From Strix aluco (Eukaryota; Chordata; Aves; Strigiformes; Strigidae): a stretch of DNA of 64,000 nucleotides. The translations under genes were made by a program, and so were the position numbers. Shown here piece after piece: positions 12,801-25,410 of this stretch; positions within the stretch are counted from its first letter, which is position 1; each line of letters begins with the position of its first letter. The notes beneath the pieces were generated by a model, which saw nothing but the letters and a program-made list of their open reading frames with translations, had not been told where the DNA came from and did no database searches. The stretch lies in contig NC_133933.1 of assembly GCF_031877795.1 (NCBI RefSeq), positions 71,118,503 through 71,182,502 of the forward strand. The letters are read 5' to 3'.

Positions 12801-15800
12801 CTGGTGAAGTAAAGAGCTGGTTACTCAACCTAAGCCTGTCATTTTTCCACCTCTGTAAATTGCTTGATCAACATTTCCATCTCTTCTGTATTCAAACTTT
12901 AAAAAGCAAGCAAAACAAAACCCTACAGTACTCATTATTTCTGTATTCCTAAAAATACCAACAACTGCTGCATGAATAAATACAGAAAACACAGTATGAA
13001 TAATACTAGATTACCAGCAATGGGTACATGAGTCACCTGACCGCAGTCTCCTACGTTAGATATTTATGCACAGGATTCCTGTGGCCCATAGTCTTCTGAC
13101 TAGAAATACCCATCGTGACAGAGTGAGCTTCACAAAACTGAGAAAAGATGTGAAAGCCTTACACATTCTTCATTCCATCATCTGATATGTATGTTGTCAC
13201 ACCATAAAGTTAGACCCTTGCTAATCTCCACAGGTATTTAAAGCTTTATTTATATATTTTTTTATCTTTCAAATGTGACTGACTTAGAATATTTATTTCG
13301 TGGCTTAAGATCCTGTGTAATGATCCATCTGCTCAGTAATGGTTAAGACTCTAATCTCTCCTTTTTGTGAGCTAATCATGGCCCCAGACAGCATGCACTC
13401 ATTAGATGTCAGGGAGGATAAAGGTCTTAGGAATGGTTATAAAATTTGATGGTGTAATTAATACCTTTATTATTGGCTTTAAACCTTTTAGTGTGAGGCT
13501 GTGATTTTAAGATGCAGACCCGTGTCCCAACCTCTCCTCTGCTCAGGGAGAATGATATGGATCCCTCTAGAGTCTCCTTTCAGAGGTACCAGGATAATTA
13601 TGCCTGTGTTGTAGAAAAGGCATGCTCTGTGATGGACTTACATCCTACTCCACCTATTCTCCAGTTCAGGGCACCAAATGAATACCTTGCAGTCATCTCC
13701 CAGTTAACATACATTCAGGTTTCCTCTGCCAACAAGGGTGAAAGAAGGGAAAGATGTGTGCCTGGATGTCATCCTGACATGTAGTTGTAGCATGGCATTG
13801 GGTTGGACTGAGGATTTGGGAAGCGACACTAGGACATCAACTATGGACAACCAAAATCTGAGGAAAGGCCTTGGCCCCGATCTTTTCAGGTTGCCTACTC
13901 CTAGAAAACGGTCGCAATCAAATATAAGGATGATGATTGAAACTGGGGCCTGTAAGAGATATGCAAGGTACTTTCAGTCTCCTTCTGTCATTGTCCTAAA
14001 TCAAAGATAGTCACAGCCTGGTCATTACTGTTCCATATTTTCCAATGAAAATAAATCTTAACAGAAGATTATTTGCTGTGGATTTGCAAAGTGATTTGTA
14101 AACGAAGGGTCCACTTCTGCTTCTAACAGTAAAGAGCCTGTTGTCTCTATTGGAACAATACTTTATCAAAGAACCACTTACATGTACCCAGACCCTCTCT
14201 CAGAGTGATCTTGTCACCAGATTTTCAGCATCAAAATGCTCAAATACATTAAGAATTAGCAATTTCTTAGGAGCCTTCAGACACCTTTGCACTGAAATTA
14301 CATCTGCATCAGTAGCTTTCAAACTGCACTGAAAAAGTGCTTCGATTCACTTCATAAACCCTGATGAAAGGTCCACACAAAGATGCACCATTAAAAATGA
14401 CAAAAAATATCAGTGTTTGATGTCTCATATGGTATTAAATGAAAGAAACTGTAGATATTAGCCAAATTACATGAGCAAATTCAACAGCAAATTATAGTTA
14501 TATTAATTTGAATTTAGTATTTAAAATTGATCTGAATTCTAAGGAATTGTGTTAACACTACTTCACTGGAAAATTATAGCGAATCCTATGAAAGTAGGGA
14601 GTATTCCTTAGTACATTCCCAGGAGACAGAAGGGCAGGCAGTGAGTGGCAAAGGCAGAGGGATGAGGGTGTTTCATGAATGTAGCTGCTTCAATAACCAG
14701 GAAAAATGAAAGAGAACTTACAGGATATGAACCAACTTACCTAGCTGGGAGCAAGTTTCCATTCTAATGGGAGATGTGCTGGTAACTCGGTCCTGGCAAA
14801 ATTTTTCAGTAAATCATCAATATACAAAAATTTGTTTTAGGAGAGCCAAAACCATCTGTGAACACAGTTAATCAAGTTTTGCTTGAAAAGGAAAAAGGTG
14901 AACAGTGTCAATACGTGATCGTTTCAGTCCCGCTAGATTTCAGTTGCTCAGGTTAGACTCACAAGGGTACCAACAAGAAGAGAACGAGAGGGTTACAATG
15001 ACAGTGGGTACATTCAGATCTAAATCATTAAACTCTCTAGATTGAATTAATCAGTCAGTTATTTGGTGTGCCATACTTTCCAGAAGCTTTTTAAGCATGC
15101 TTCAGAAATAAATTTTAATTCCTGAACATTTGCCACTGAATCATTTAAAGAAAAATACAACTTGTAATTGAAAAGCAACTACTGTTTTCCATTGTCAGGA
15201 AATGAAACAACATCGCATCTTCAGGTTTTGAGCAAATAAAATCAGTTTTGATGAAAAACAAAGTTGAATTAAACTGAAATTTTCTCACAAAAATCTGCTT
15301 AGACCAGAAGGTATTTTTATTGAAAAAAATGTTTTTTCCCAAATGATAATGTTTCATACCTTATTTGTTGTATGTATTTTTAGAATGTGTTATGTATCAC
15401 TACATAACATTTGCAGACTGTTCCAGTTGCCGAGGTAACTATGTTATTTTAATGATCAGCGGAGAGGATCATTATGTAAAACATTATGTTAATTTCAAAC
15501 GCAGAAAATTGATGTCTTGCTGTTACCTTGAAGCTGCACCTTTTTTTTTTTCCTCACAAAGTGCCGTTTTCCATGAAAATTAATGTTATGGCTAAGTGCT
15601 AGAGTATCCTTTTCATACTGATTCAGGTTGGCTTCGGAGGCAAATAAGGCAAAAATGATACCTGACAACCAACTAATGGCAGATGAACAAATTTCAAACC
15701 ACCATAGTTTGTACAGAACTAGTATAGAAAAAATTGTTTCATAAATTCTTAACTAATATACAAGGACAGTTGGTTGGAATCTTAGGAAGGCACGTATCTT

Positions 15801-18800
15801 AGATTATTTCGTTTTTAACTTTGAAATGTAGTATTGCTTAGTTAAGGAAAGCAAATTACAAAGCACACATAAGTCTTGTTTAAGTATGCTTAAACATTGT
15901 CCATGATACAGACCAACTGATGAAAAGATTAAAAAAAATGACATTAAACTTTTGCTGCTTTTATTAGATGATATATCTACTAGATTACTAGATTACACCA
16001 GCAGTACAAATGTCGTGCATTTACGATTTTATTGCAATCATAAATGCTCTGAGGCTGCAGCGAGAACGTTGCTGATGTTGTTCATGGTGTGTTTCTGTTC
16101 TCAAACTTGCTTTCTCCATCAAAAAAAATAAATCTGCACATCTCAAAATTATCAAAACTGGGTCTCACACAAATTCTAGGGCTCAGAATGACAATTGCTG
16201 CTATAGCACACCAGCCTCACAAATGCAAATTGTCTCAGGCTACCAAATGCAACTCAATTTTGTCACCAGAATCTTCTTTTGCCTCTTCTCTGGAGTTCTG
16301 CCTACAGATTGTGTTAAATTATGAACGCTTCATTCTCTAGGTGGAACTGGATGCTTTTATGTCTTAGAACATGATATGCTCAAGACATCTGAGAACTCCT
16401 ATATTCTCCTGACACTTCCTCGTAACCACCTGATCCATTTTAGAGTCGGTGAACTCTTCTGACAACACTCAAAATGCATTTTGATGGAGACTGTATTTAT
16501 ATGGACTGTACCTCTTCACTCCGCAGAGCTTACTCGAATCCTTTCTCAAGGATTTCCTCTGCAGGCAAAGCTCTGACTTCAAAAGGCACTAGCTCTTTCT
16601 CAAATTCCTTACCCATAATTACACCTATTACACTGGTTGTCTTCTATTCCAACCTCGCTACTCCGACATGCTTTTCTGACATGCTGAGGTTTGCCGATTT
16701 GTATACATCCCAATGAGGACTGCAAGCTGAAAATGTAAGGTGTGAAAAAAACAGAATTGTACTACATCGACTAGATACTGTAAAGAGAACATACGATGAT
16801 ATAGCTGGGAATAAGCCATCCATTAACTAAGAGGATTAGGAATTAATTTCCTCCTTCCAACAGCTTGTGCCTCACTTGACCACTATGTGCGACCAAATCC
16901 TGAAAAGCTTTGCTTTCATCCTTAGCATGGTGAAAATAGTGGGCTAAGTTTTCAGTCCTTGGAACGATTTAAAACTTTCTGATGGGTAGCTTTCTGCTAG
17001 AAAATGCTGATTACACAAAATCTAAAAGTTTCAAGGAAAAATATTTTTTTTTAGAAATTTCTTGACAGAATATAATCAAAACACATATGTTATCCTGTTG
17101 ACTACTGAAATATGCCAGAGCATGAAAATTAAAGTCAAACAATGGAATAAAGCGAAGCAATACTGAAGCAAACCTCATAAAGTGTATGTTTTATTTCAAA
17201 CATTTTGATAGGTCCTTTTAGAAACTGTAAAACAGAATTTTCAGAATTTTTGTTTCATAGAAAGTACACATTCTTGCAGGGAAAAAAAAAATCCATCAGA
17301 TCAATTTTTAGTCTAGTAAGATGATTCATATGTTTTTGGGAACAAGCACTTTGAATTATAGCAGCGTTGTTAGATCACAGCTACATCCATTTTTAATATT
17401 TTTGCTAACAAAGTTGTATGAATAAATACAAGCATAGAATTAGCAAGGAAAGATTAGTTAAGGAATGCTAGTGAGAAATAACAAATTTTAAGAAGACATA
17501 TGAAAAGGGAGATCATTAAGAACAAAAAAGAAGCCAGCTGTGTTAAACCTGGTAGAGATGAAACACTCTACCTCTGCTCTGCTGATGGAGCAGAGCTGTA
17601 AATGGTGTAGAGAGCAGCTCAGAGCATGAGAACAGGTTAGCAAGTGAAGGGCATGTACTTAGGAGCTCTAATTGGCATGAGCTGAGAAGTACAGGAAGCA
17701 TAGAAAGAATTTATAGAGTAAAATAATGACATTAATGAAAACTAGCTTGAGGATATGGGATATAAAACCATATGTAGAATGGGCCAAAAATATTTGCGTT
17801 GCAGCATTTATCCACTAAAAAAAATATCTATTTTAACTATCTACATAATCTCCTGTATGTTTACAGCATCTCTGTTTTCTGTCTGATTCAACAAAAACTA
17901 AACACACTTTTCTTACAAGACTGATACTGCCAAGAATGTGCAGATAGAAGGGATTAGAGACCACAGCAAACCACAGACTGAGTTAAAATTCTTACTGTCT
18001 ATGGGGATTTCCAGTCAATTCTTTCTAGAAACACTGAAATAAAATTTACAGTAGCCAGCTTACTTCAAGAGGGTACAGTCACAGAATAGTAACTTTGCAG
18101 CTACAACCTTCTAATTTATATCAAATATTTAAGATGTATCTTTGTGGCACTATTTACTTTTAAGCTATCCATGGTCCCCAAATACTTCTTGGTGAACTGG
18201 AAACGTTTCATGTACTGTGACTTCTTTTTGTTTCTAAATTTCAGTAATTTGAATGTTATCAACACAATGAAATGCTTCATTAGTCATTAAATCAAGCATT
18301 TTGAGTCAGAAAATACAGAATATATTTTTGTTTGCAACCTTTCCTCATAAAAGTTAATGTGTGCATTATGATCATCTTTGAATTACATTTAGTACATACT
18401 AGTTTTTCAAGAGTCTTGCCTGGTCCACCCTGACTAGGGTGGATGCCCAAGGGGAGAAAAAGGCTGAAGGGATATTCTCAATTTGGAGTACACCAGAAAT
18501 GAAGTAATTATTATTCACAGATTTGAAAACCTGGAGTTACTGTTCTGATCATTTGCTCTGTGGTATCTAGGCTGATCTCCACAGTAAAAAAGACCACAGG
18601 ATTTTCTCTGTAACCCCAGTCAAACCGAGATTATTTATATGTGGTTTGTATGAGGAAATCATCCATTGTAGAGCTAAAATTTCAGGACATCCAAGATCCA
18701 GTAGTGCTTTTTATAGATTGTTTCAGTGTTTCGGTACCCTTACAGTAACACAAAAGGTGTTTCATTGTTCCCAGCCCGAACCTGTCTACCTTCTGCCCCA

Positions 18801-18920
18801 GTCCTTTGGTTCTTCTTATGTCTTTGGTAGATTAAAGAAGAGCTCTCTGCTATGACAAATCCTCCTGCGTGGGTGCTTATGCGCACCATCAAATCACCTC
18901 TTCTTGTCCCGTCCTCTGCT
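9851..18920. other. intergenic region, no recognisable gene
   Basis: Nine kilobases of AT-rich DNA between TMEM244 and the first CpG island. Short open frames exist on both strands (for example 11790-12149 +, 11984-12175 -, 13512-14010 +), but none matches a family I know and none has a coherent exon chain. A block near 13300-13500 rich in TAAT-type motifs may be conserved non-coding sequence. Confidence 0.5.
18424..18443. repeat. perfect inverted repeat, 8-bp stem and 4-nt loop
   Basis: TCCACCCT, GACT, AGGGTGGA: arms 18424-18431 and 18436-18443. No associated gene or terminator role is evident in this eukaryotic context. Confidence 0.7.
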
Positions 18921-19509
18921 GAGCCGAGTGGGTGAAGACATCAGTTCCGTAGGGCGAGGCAGGTTGTCCCCACCTGCAATCATTCCCCTCGCTCCTTGCT
19001 GGGCTCTCCCCGGCTGAGCGGCCTGTGGAAGCGCGCACAGGCCCCGTGCAGGTCTCGGCCGTCCCAGGCGCGGGGACGGGACCGTCTCCCTACTCCCGCG
19101 GGGCGCCTCCTCCCTCACACCCGGGCTCTCCCGCGCCGCGCTGCCTGCCCGCACCCCGCACCCCCTGCCCAGCTCTCGGGGGAGAGCCGCGTCCACCTCG
19201 GAAGAAAGCCGCGACCCTGCCGGCCTGCCCGGGCCCCCGCCTCGTCCCGAGGCGCGGTCGTGGCGGGGAGGCCGCCCCAGGGCAGCCCTGCCGAAGCCGG
19301 GCCCCTCGGGGAGGCCGCAGGGCCCGACCCCGTCCTGTGTCACGGTGGCCCCACCGCAGGCCAGAGCGGAGCGCAGGGAAACGGGCGGGCGGGGCGCGCC
19401 CCGACGGCACCAGGCGGAGCGGGGCACGGCGCCCCCCGGCCGGGCTCCCCGCGGTCCTCCCCTCAGGACGGGACGGCGGGAAGGCGGCCCAGCCGCCTGC
19501 CGCCCCGCA

Positions 19510-19519
19510 GTGACTCAGC
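19510..19519 (+). promoter_or_regulatory. ARE/AP-1-like motif GTGACTCAGC
   Basis: Exact match to the antioxidant-response/MARE half consensus RTGACNNNGC, and it also contains the AP-1 core TGACTCA. It sits inside the CpG island about 340 bp upstream of the proposed start codon. Binding is inferred only. Confidence 0.4.
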
Positions 19520-19591
19520 GGCCGCCCCCGGCCGCCGCCGGGCGCTGCCTCTCCGGAGCGGGCGGCGGGGCGGGGGGGATCGAGGTCGGGC

Positions 19592-19636
19592 GGCCCCGCG
19601 GGAGGGCGCCGGCCCCGCGGGAGGGCGCCGGCCCCG
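19592..19636. repeat. 19-bp GC-rich tandem repeat, about 2.4 copies
   Basis: The unit GGCCCCGCGGGAGGGCGCC occurs at 19592-19610 and 19611-19629, with a partial third copy. It lies in the CpG island. Confidence 0.9.
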
Positions 19637-19851
19637 CCTCTGCCCGGGCGGGCCTCTCGGCGGCGGGGCCGGGTCGCCGCCGGCAGGTGAGCGGCCGAGA
19701 GGCGAAGCCGCTGCCGCCCCGAGGGGACTGCGGACGGCGAGGCAGCGGGCAAGAGCCGCGGCGGGAGGAGGGAGGCCCCGGGAAGCGTCCCCCTCCCCGC
19801 CGTGTGTCCCTCCCGCCCCGCAGGCAGCGGCGGGGAAGGTGACCCGGGAAC

Positions 19852-19895
19852 ATGGTGACGGTGGTGATGAAGCTGGTGCACTACCTGCACCTCAG
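19852..19895 (+). CDS. candidate first coding exon in a CpG island, gene not recognised
   Basis: The ATG has a near-ideal Kozak context (AACATGG). It opens 14 codons, MVTVVMKLVHYLHL, plus two bases, then CAG|GTAAGG, a consensus donor. The exon ends in phase 2, the same phase as ARHGAP18 exon 1 at 48168. It could therefore be an alternative upstream first exon of ARHGAP18. It could equally begin a small independent gene: phase-2-compatible segments exist at 28259-28303 and 29645-29741. A 5' UTR mini-intron is possible at 19687-19823 (CAG|GTGAGC to CCCCGCAG). I do not recognise the peptide. Island, Kozak and donor are directly visible; the downstream partner is inference. A non-coding transcript is also possible. 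Confidence 0.55.
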
Positions 19896-20330
19896 GTAAG
19901 GGCGGGCGGGCGAGCGCGGCCACCGCCCCGCTCCTCCCGGCTGGCCGTCACACCCGGGCGGCCGCCGCCCCGCGCCCGTCCCGCCGGGCCCGGGCCCACG
20001 CCGCCCGCACACGCCTGCGCCGCGACGCCGCCTCCGCCGCCCGCCGCGCCGGGCTGCGCCCGAACCGCCGGCAGCGACCGCGAGGGAAACGGCGGCGGCC
20101 GGGTGCGCTGCGGTGTGGCACGGCCACGCGTGACCGCGACGGGTGGGAGCGTGTGCGCTGCCGCGGCCGCTACCGCGCCCGTGTGCGCTGCCGCGGCGTC
20201 GGGCCTCTTCCAGCCCTTCCCCGGAGCGCGTCTGGCAGCGCAGCAGGAGAGCAAAGGCGCTTTGTGGAAAATGCCGGTTATTAGTTACAGTCTGAAAAGT
20301 TGTTATCCCTGCAGTACCCGTGACGCATAA

Positions 20331-23300
20331 CTATAATAGCATGGATCAGACAAATTGCGTATTTCTTCTTTTTTTATATGACTACTGGCCGGGTACATTA
20401 CTAAGCCGTTTTTCCCAGTATCATCTACTAGAATTTAGCAGATAAGTACAAATATCTTTGCATTGAGCGGATAGAGAGCAAAAAAAATGCGCAGTCCTGG
20501 TGATGTTCCACGTGTATGTTGCAGAATCACAGTTTTTCTCCCGTGTATAAACACTTCACATGCATCAAAAGATTTGATCGAAAACATAAAGACAATGTAT
20601 CAAGAGGGAGCATACATTGAGCCTGAAATTTAGTTTGAGAAAGCAGTGGTATTTATGTGCAGCATTTTCACGTAAGGCAGGCCAACTCTGGGAACTGATT
20701 TCATTAGCTAAATTTTGCCAAGTTAGCCATAGCAGTGAGTGGAAAAAAGGGCACTCAATTGTACTGCAACTTTTTATTGGTATGGTTTAAGCCTTGAGTC
20801 CTAGGATATCTGCACTCTGAAGATATTAACAGTTACTAAAATAATAATATTTTGGCATGAATTACATGTGAGAAGCATGTTATGTCACCAGTTTTTAACT
20901 TGTTTTTTACAATAGGATGTTTTAACTGCTAAAACTGTTTAATCTATTCCACACACCTAATCAAAATCACAGCTCTAATTTTATAAATTTGTGTGGTTTT
21001 ATGCTGCTGTTTCTTTGCTGGGCAAATAGAGAAGGAAATCAAGAGGAAAAATCGCTGCCAGTTCCTTACGCCTGCCTCTCTTGTCCTCCTCTGAATAGTG
21101 GTTATTTGATTGCTGCATATTACTGCTGGTTTTGAACCAGAGCTTCATGGCTCTATTTGTTTTATAAACATCAGACAAAAAAAAATCTCAGCCTCAAGGA
21201 TTTTATAGTATAAAGGGAATTAGGAAACAGCAAATAATGCAGACAGATGGGGGAATGCAGCAAAGCGATAAAGTTATATTCTTAAACCAGCAGCAGCCTG
21301 ATCACTGCCAAGTGTTTTAAGTTTACTAAACTTAAAGAAAGCTCTTCTCATGCTGGATGAGCACCAAAGTATCGAAAAAGTCTGATGAGTGTATCTGAAA
21401 GTTTAAAAAGTGACCAGTGACCTGGCTGAAGGCAGAATTTGATAATTTTAGTACTGAGTGAAAGAAGTCAGTAAAATTAGGGGAGATGTTAAGTCCAGCA
21501 ATTCGCTTTTGTAGGAGAAGCAGAGCTATTGGAGATGTGGCTGCAAAGGGATTCAGTACATGCAACAGGCAAAGAATTGAACGTTATTTGTCGTGAATGA
21601 ACATGAGTTAGGATAGGTTTCCATTTGTCAAAGCTAAATAAGAGGATGGATACTTCACTGAGTATTGCTGGAGTGGTAAATAGTGGCAGTATCTGGCAGG
21701 ACATAAATGAACAAGAGGTGTTCCCTGGAACCAGTACACATCAGCGACATAGAGCATATTTGCATGCAGAACAGATCAGGGAAAGGTCATCTTTAGTGAG
21801 TCTGCAGGCTTAAAGTGCCACTTGATTTTAGCAAAATCACATAATACTTTTGTCCATCCGCATCACAAAATCATGACAGACAGGTGATGGATGTTTTAAT
21901 CCATGCTAGTCAGGCATGAACAGCTACTATTAGGCATTACCGTGTGCTTATTCTGTGCCTCCATTAGCAAGTGACCAGCAATATAACAATGCATCCAGAA
22001 AACGGTAAAGTAGGAACCAGGGTGCATACACTGAAATTGTCTGACATATTCTTGAAATACTATTATTTCTGATTAAACCATTTTAGTAGGCTTCTGGCTA
22101 GCCATGCAATATTTTCTTCTATATGTGAGGGTGGAAACACTTAAAAACCAATTAACAGCAAGGAAACTGAAAAATAAGCTGTTTGACTGAGTTAAGAATA
22201 GTTAGGTAGCTGGTGTGCTGGGAAAAATATTTATTATCGGCACTGTCCCTTTTTCTTCCCTGAGTACAGCATACGCAGAAATGCCAAGTGTCAGCTGTCA
22301 TCTTCGTATTCCCTGTAAGTTCTTTACCAGCGAGGCCTGGTTCATGAATTGGATTTTAAAGTTCAGCCACAGTTAAGTGAATAAATACTATGCTAATATG
22401 TCATAAGAAAAAGATGAACGTGAAAAACTGTACTTAATAAGTTTGTAAGAATACAGTTTGTGACAAGATTAGACTATGCCAGTAAAATAGTACACTGGGA
22501 AGCCCAAACTGTTACTATAATCAGATCCTTAGAGAATCATAATTATGCCCTTAATTCAGTACTTACTGAGAAACAGATAATTAATTCAAATCACTGCAGC
22601 ACTTGCACAGTTAGCAGAAATGTGGACATCACAGGAATCTTTCTTGCCTTTGAATTTGACAACTTGCAAAACATAGGATCCCGGAGCTACAGGAATAATA
22701 TTACAACCTTGGGCACTATAAAACTATTCTAAGAAATGCCCTTTCTGAAAATCAGAACACATTGAAATACAGTACTCATACTTGCTAGAAGAAATCATGT
22801 AGCAGTGCTTGTTCTCTTACACTTACCTCAACTAATTAGCCCTTATAGAGGATGGTTCTGTACACATTTAAGTCCCATTCAGCTCAGTCCTAAACTTCTG
22901 ATTAGTCTGTAAGACAAAAGCAGGCTCACTGAATGGGAATGGATCAGCCAAGAAAATAACTGTAAAAACACTAAATTATGTTCTCAGCAAGGTGAGATGT
23001 TTTCATATAAATATACTTTATGTAATTATCTCTATGTAAACAAAGGTTGCACACCAAGTGAAAGCAGAGCATCATACAAAAAATGAGATGAGCAGTGATT
23101 CTTGAGAACAACAGACAAAGGGGATGGCGGCAGATAGAGCAGATCCCAAGGACACCACCAGGCAACACAAGCAAACTGAAGATAAAGACGTAGAATTATG
23201 AATGAAAGACATTCATGGGGGGAGTGAATGTTCGATGGGACCAACAGTAATTGTATTGCAGAAATTTGAACCGAAGCATGGCTGTGGTAATTCCTCATTT

Positions 23301-24529
23301 TAGGAGATGAAAATGATTAGACTACACAGGTGGAAAAGAGCAGTCCCAGGCTTGAAGTGGTTTTCTGGAAGTTCACTATTTGTTATGAATTAATTATCTG
23401 TTTCTATAACCTGCCTCTGAAAGTGGTCACATGAAATGCAGCAAGATTTTTAATTGAAGCAGCAATGAATAAAACCATTTTGGAGCGGTCATGAGATCCC
23501 TGCTTTTATATGTGAAATTTTTATACCTTTAAAAAGTTGGCCAGCAAATAAAAAGACTTCTGCTAATACTGTCAGTCACATCTTCCTTCATCCTTCTGAT
23601 TCCAACATCTTTACACTCACCAAGAGGTCTTAGGTTGTGCAGGCTTTGGTATAAGAATGAACTTAAGGATTTGCTTCTTAAAAATCCATGATCTGACTCT
23701 GCATGGTTCAAGGTGTGGCCAATGGACTGAATCCTGCCTGAGGAATCTTTCTAGCTGCCCTGGCACATTTTTCTCAAAGGAGCCCAGGACCAAGAAATTT
23801 GGACAAGACACTGTACTGCTACTCCAACACCTCAGCATGTGGCTGTGCATGGTTAGCTTGAGGAAGGAGCTGAGAGGAGAGGGAGAATGAGGAAGCAGAG
23901 GAAGGAGCATGACTTCCTCCTGCTTGGAGGTCCAGCAGAGGTTGAAGCTGCTGAGGTTGCTGTTACAAAAACACAGCCTGGACCTGTTAGTTCAGCACCC
24001 CTGGCTACATACTTGGACAAAGTATTTCCCTGGGAAACTTTTTTTTCAGAAGTTTAGTGTCCCTCTTAGAGCACTGCTGGGAACTGTCATGATTTCTGAG
24101 TCCCAGTGGGTGACCTTGTCTCCACTCTTCTGGGGGCTTGGTACCAGTGTGGCCATCTGCAATGGACAAGTAAAGAATACAGGGTTCTGCTGAGTGCTGT
24201 AGGTGAGGTTATACATCACATGTATTATTTTGCGGTTCCTTATGCTCTTGCACTAACATACAAATAGTCTGCATGGACCACTGCCTGATCTTTGATTCTT
24301 ACCAACCCCTCCTACCCCCTCAAAGTCAAAGGTATACTTGTACATAATTTTGTTTCATTTGTAAAATTATAGATTAAAGCAATAACATACTGACACACAT
24401 TAGACCTGAAGTGATGTTGTTGACTTCCGAAGTTCTTGAGTTCATTTTCTTTTAGAAGCTTAATGTATCTTTAACATAAGATTTTCTAAATATTTAATGG
24501 AGCTACTTTCTGTGGCTTCTTCTGGCCTA
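20331..24529. other. non-coding region downstream of the first CpG island
   Basis: AT-rich sequence with only short, unrelated open frames. The 23650-24200 part is somewhat richer in GC, with overlapping ORFs on both strands, but I see no domain or splice chain. It is probably intronic if the 19.85-kb exon is real. Confidence 0.5.
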
Positions 24530-24796
24530 GTGTAGGAACATAGCACAGGAGGATGCCAGGTTGGAAAGAACTTCCTAGCTCACTGAGTGCTACCTTGTGG
24601 CTTATAAAAATGCTACCATCTCTAATCCATTTCATAAACATACTTGGCTTTTTTAAAGATTAGGTTGTTTGTCCTTCTTGATGGGTGTACTGGAACCTTG
24701 CTCCTCTTGATTTTTAGAAATGGATTTCTAATTTTCAGCCTACAGTTCCAAATGGAAAGTTTCTACACATTTCTTTTGTATCAACATTGTCCATTT
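24530..24796 (-). mobile_element. CR1 LINE 3' region fragment, left part (interrupted by an LTR)
   Basis: Read on the + strand this is the antisense of a CR1 tail. GGTTGGAAAGAACTTCC corresponds to the usual GGTTGGAAGGGACC near the 3' end. It is followed by AATGGATTTCTAATTTTCAG and then TCAACATTGTCC, phrases common in amniote CR1 tails as I remember them. It stops exactly where the LTR begins and appears to resume after it. Boundaries are approximate. Confidence 0.65.
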
Positions 24797-24965
24797 ACTT
24801 TGTGTTGGGTTTGTGTGTGTGTGGTGGGGTTTTGGTAGCAGGGGAGGGGGTTACAGCAGTGGATCCTGTGAGAAGCTTCTTGAAGCTCCCCCAGCTCCAA
24901 GTGGGACCTGCCTCTGTGCCGAGGCCAAGCCAATTAGTGACGGTGGCTGCACCTCTGAGACAGTG

Positions 24966-24973
24966 TATTTAAG
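24966..24973 (+). promoter_or_regulatory. TATA-like box of the solo LTR
   Basis: TATTTAAG, about 165 bp into the LTR and upstream of the repeat block, is a plausible U3 core promoter element. This sets the LTR sense as the + strand. Confidence 0.45.
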
Positions 24974-25139
24974 AAGGGGAACCTGGGAGAAGGAGTTGGA
25001 GTTGTGAGGAGGAGTTGCGAGGGAGACGCCTCTGCAAACGCCGAGGTCAGCTGAAGAAAGGAGGAGGAAGGAGGGGAGGTGCACCAGAGCAGAGACTCCT
25101 CTGTAGCCCATGATGAGAGGGCAGGCTGTGCCCCTGCAG

Positions 25140-25410
25140 CCCACGGAGGTCCATGGTGGAGCAGATACCTATTTGTAACCTGTGGAGCACCCCATGCCAG
25201 CGCAGGTGGCTGCGCCCAAAGAAGGCTGGGACTCTGTGGGAAGCCCACGCTAGAGCAGTTCATCTCTGGGAGGGCTGAGACCTGTGGGAGGGACCCACGT
25301 TGGAGCAGTTCATGAAGAGCTGCAGCCCATGGGAAGGACGCACGTCGGAGAATGTTCGTGGAGGACTGTGTCCCATGAGAGGGACTCCATGCTGGAACAG
25401 GGGAAGAGTG
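25140..25410. repeat. degenerate internal repeats of the LTR
   Basis: Several diverged copies of a motif of the form GTGGGAGGGACCCACGTTGGAG followed by CAG occur at variable spacing (for example around 25150, 25245, 25290, 25340 and 25385). They look like an expanded tandem array within the LTR. Confidence 0.6.

Larger units (their letters stand above)
18930..20330. promoter_or_regulatory. CpG island, probable promoter of an unnamed transcript
   Basis: CpG-dense, GC-rich sequence rises abruptly out of AT-rich flanks, with many GC boxes (GGGGCGGGG-type), a 19-bp GC tandem repeat and an ARE/AP-1 motif. No TATA box is apparent. Near its 3' side is a start codon in strong Kozak context followed by a consensus donor, on the + strand. 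Such islands in vertebrates mark broad promoters. The long open frames here on both strands, up to 444 codons, are a consequence of high GC and are not counted as genes. Confidence 0.85.

Noticed and set aside
13512..14010. Two overlapping 90-codon + strand ORFs
   Set aside because: They lie in different frames, and no family match or splice chain is visible. They could be remnants of a repeat, but the evidence is insufficient.
18894..20330. Long open frames on both strands (up to 444 codons +, 277 codons -)
   Set aside because: They lie in a CpG island where stop codons are rare in every frame. The translations are Pro/Arg/Gly/Ala-rich without domains and overlap one another on both strands.
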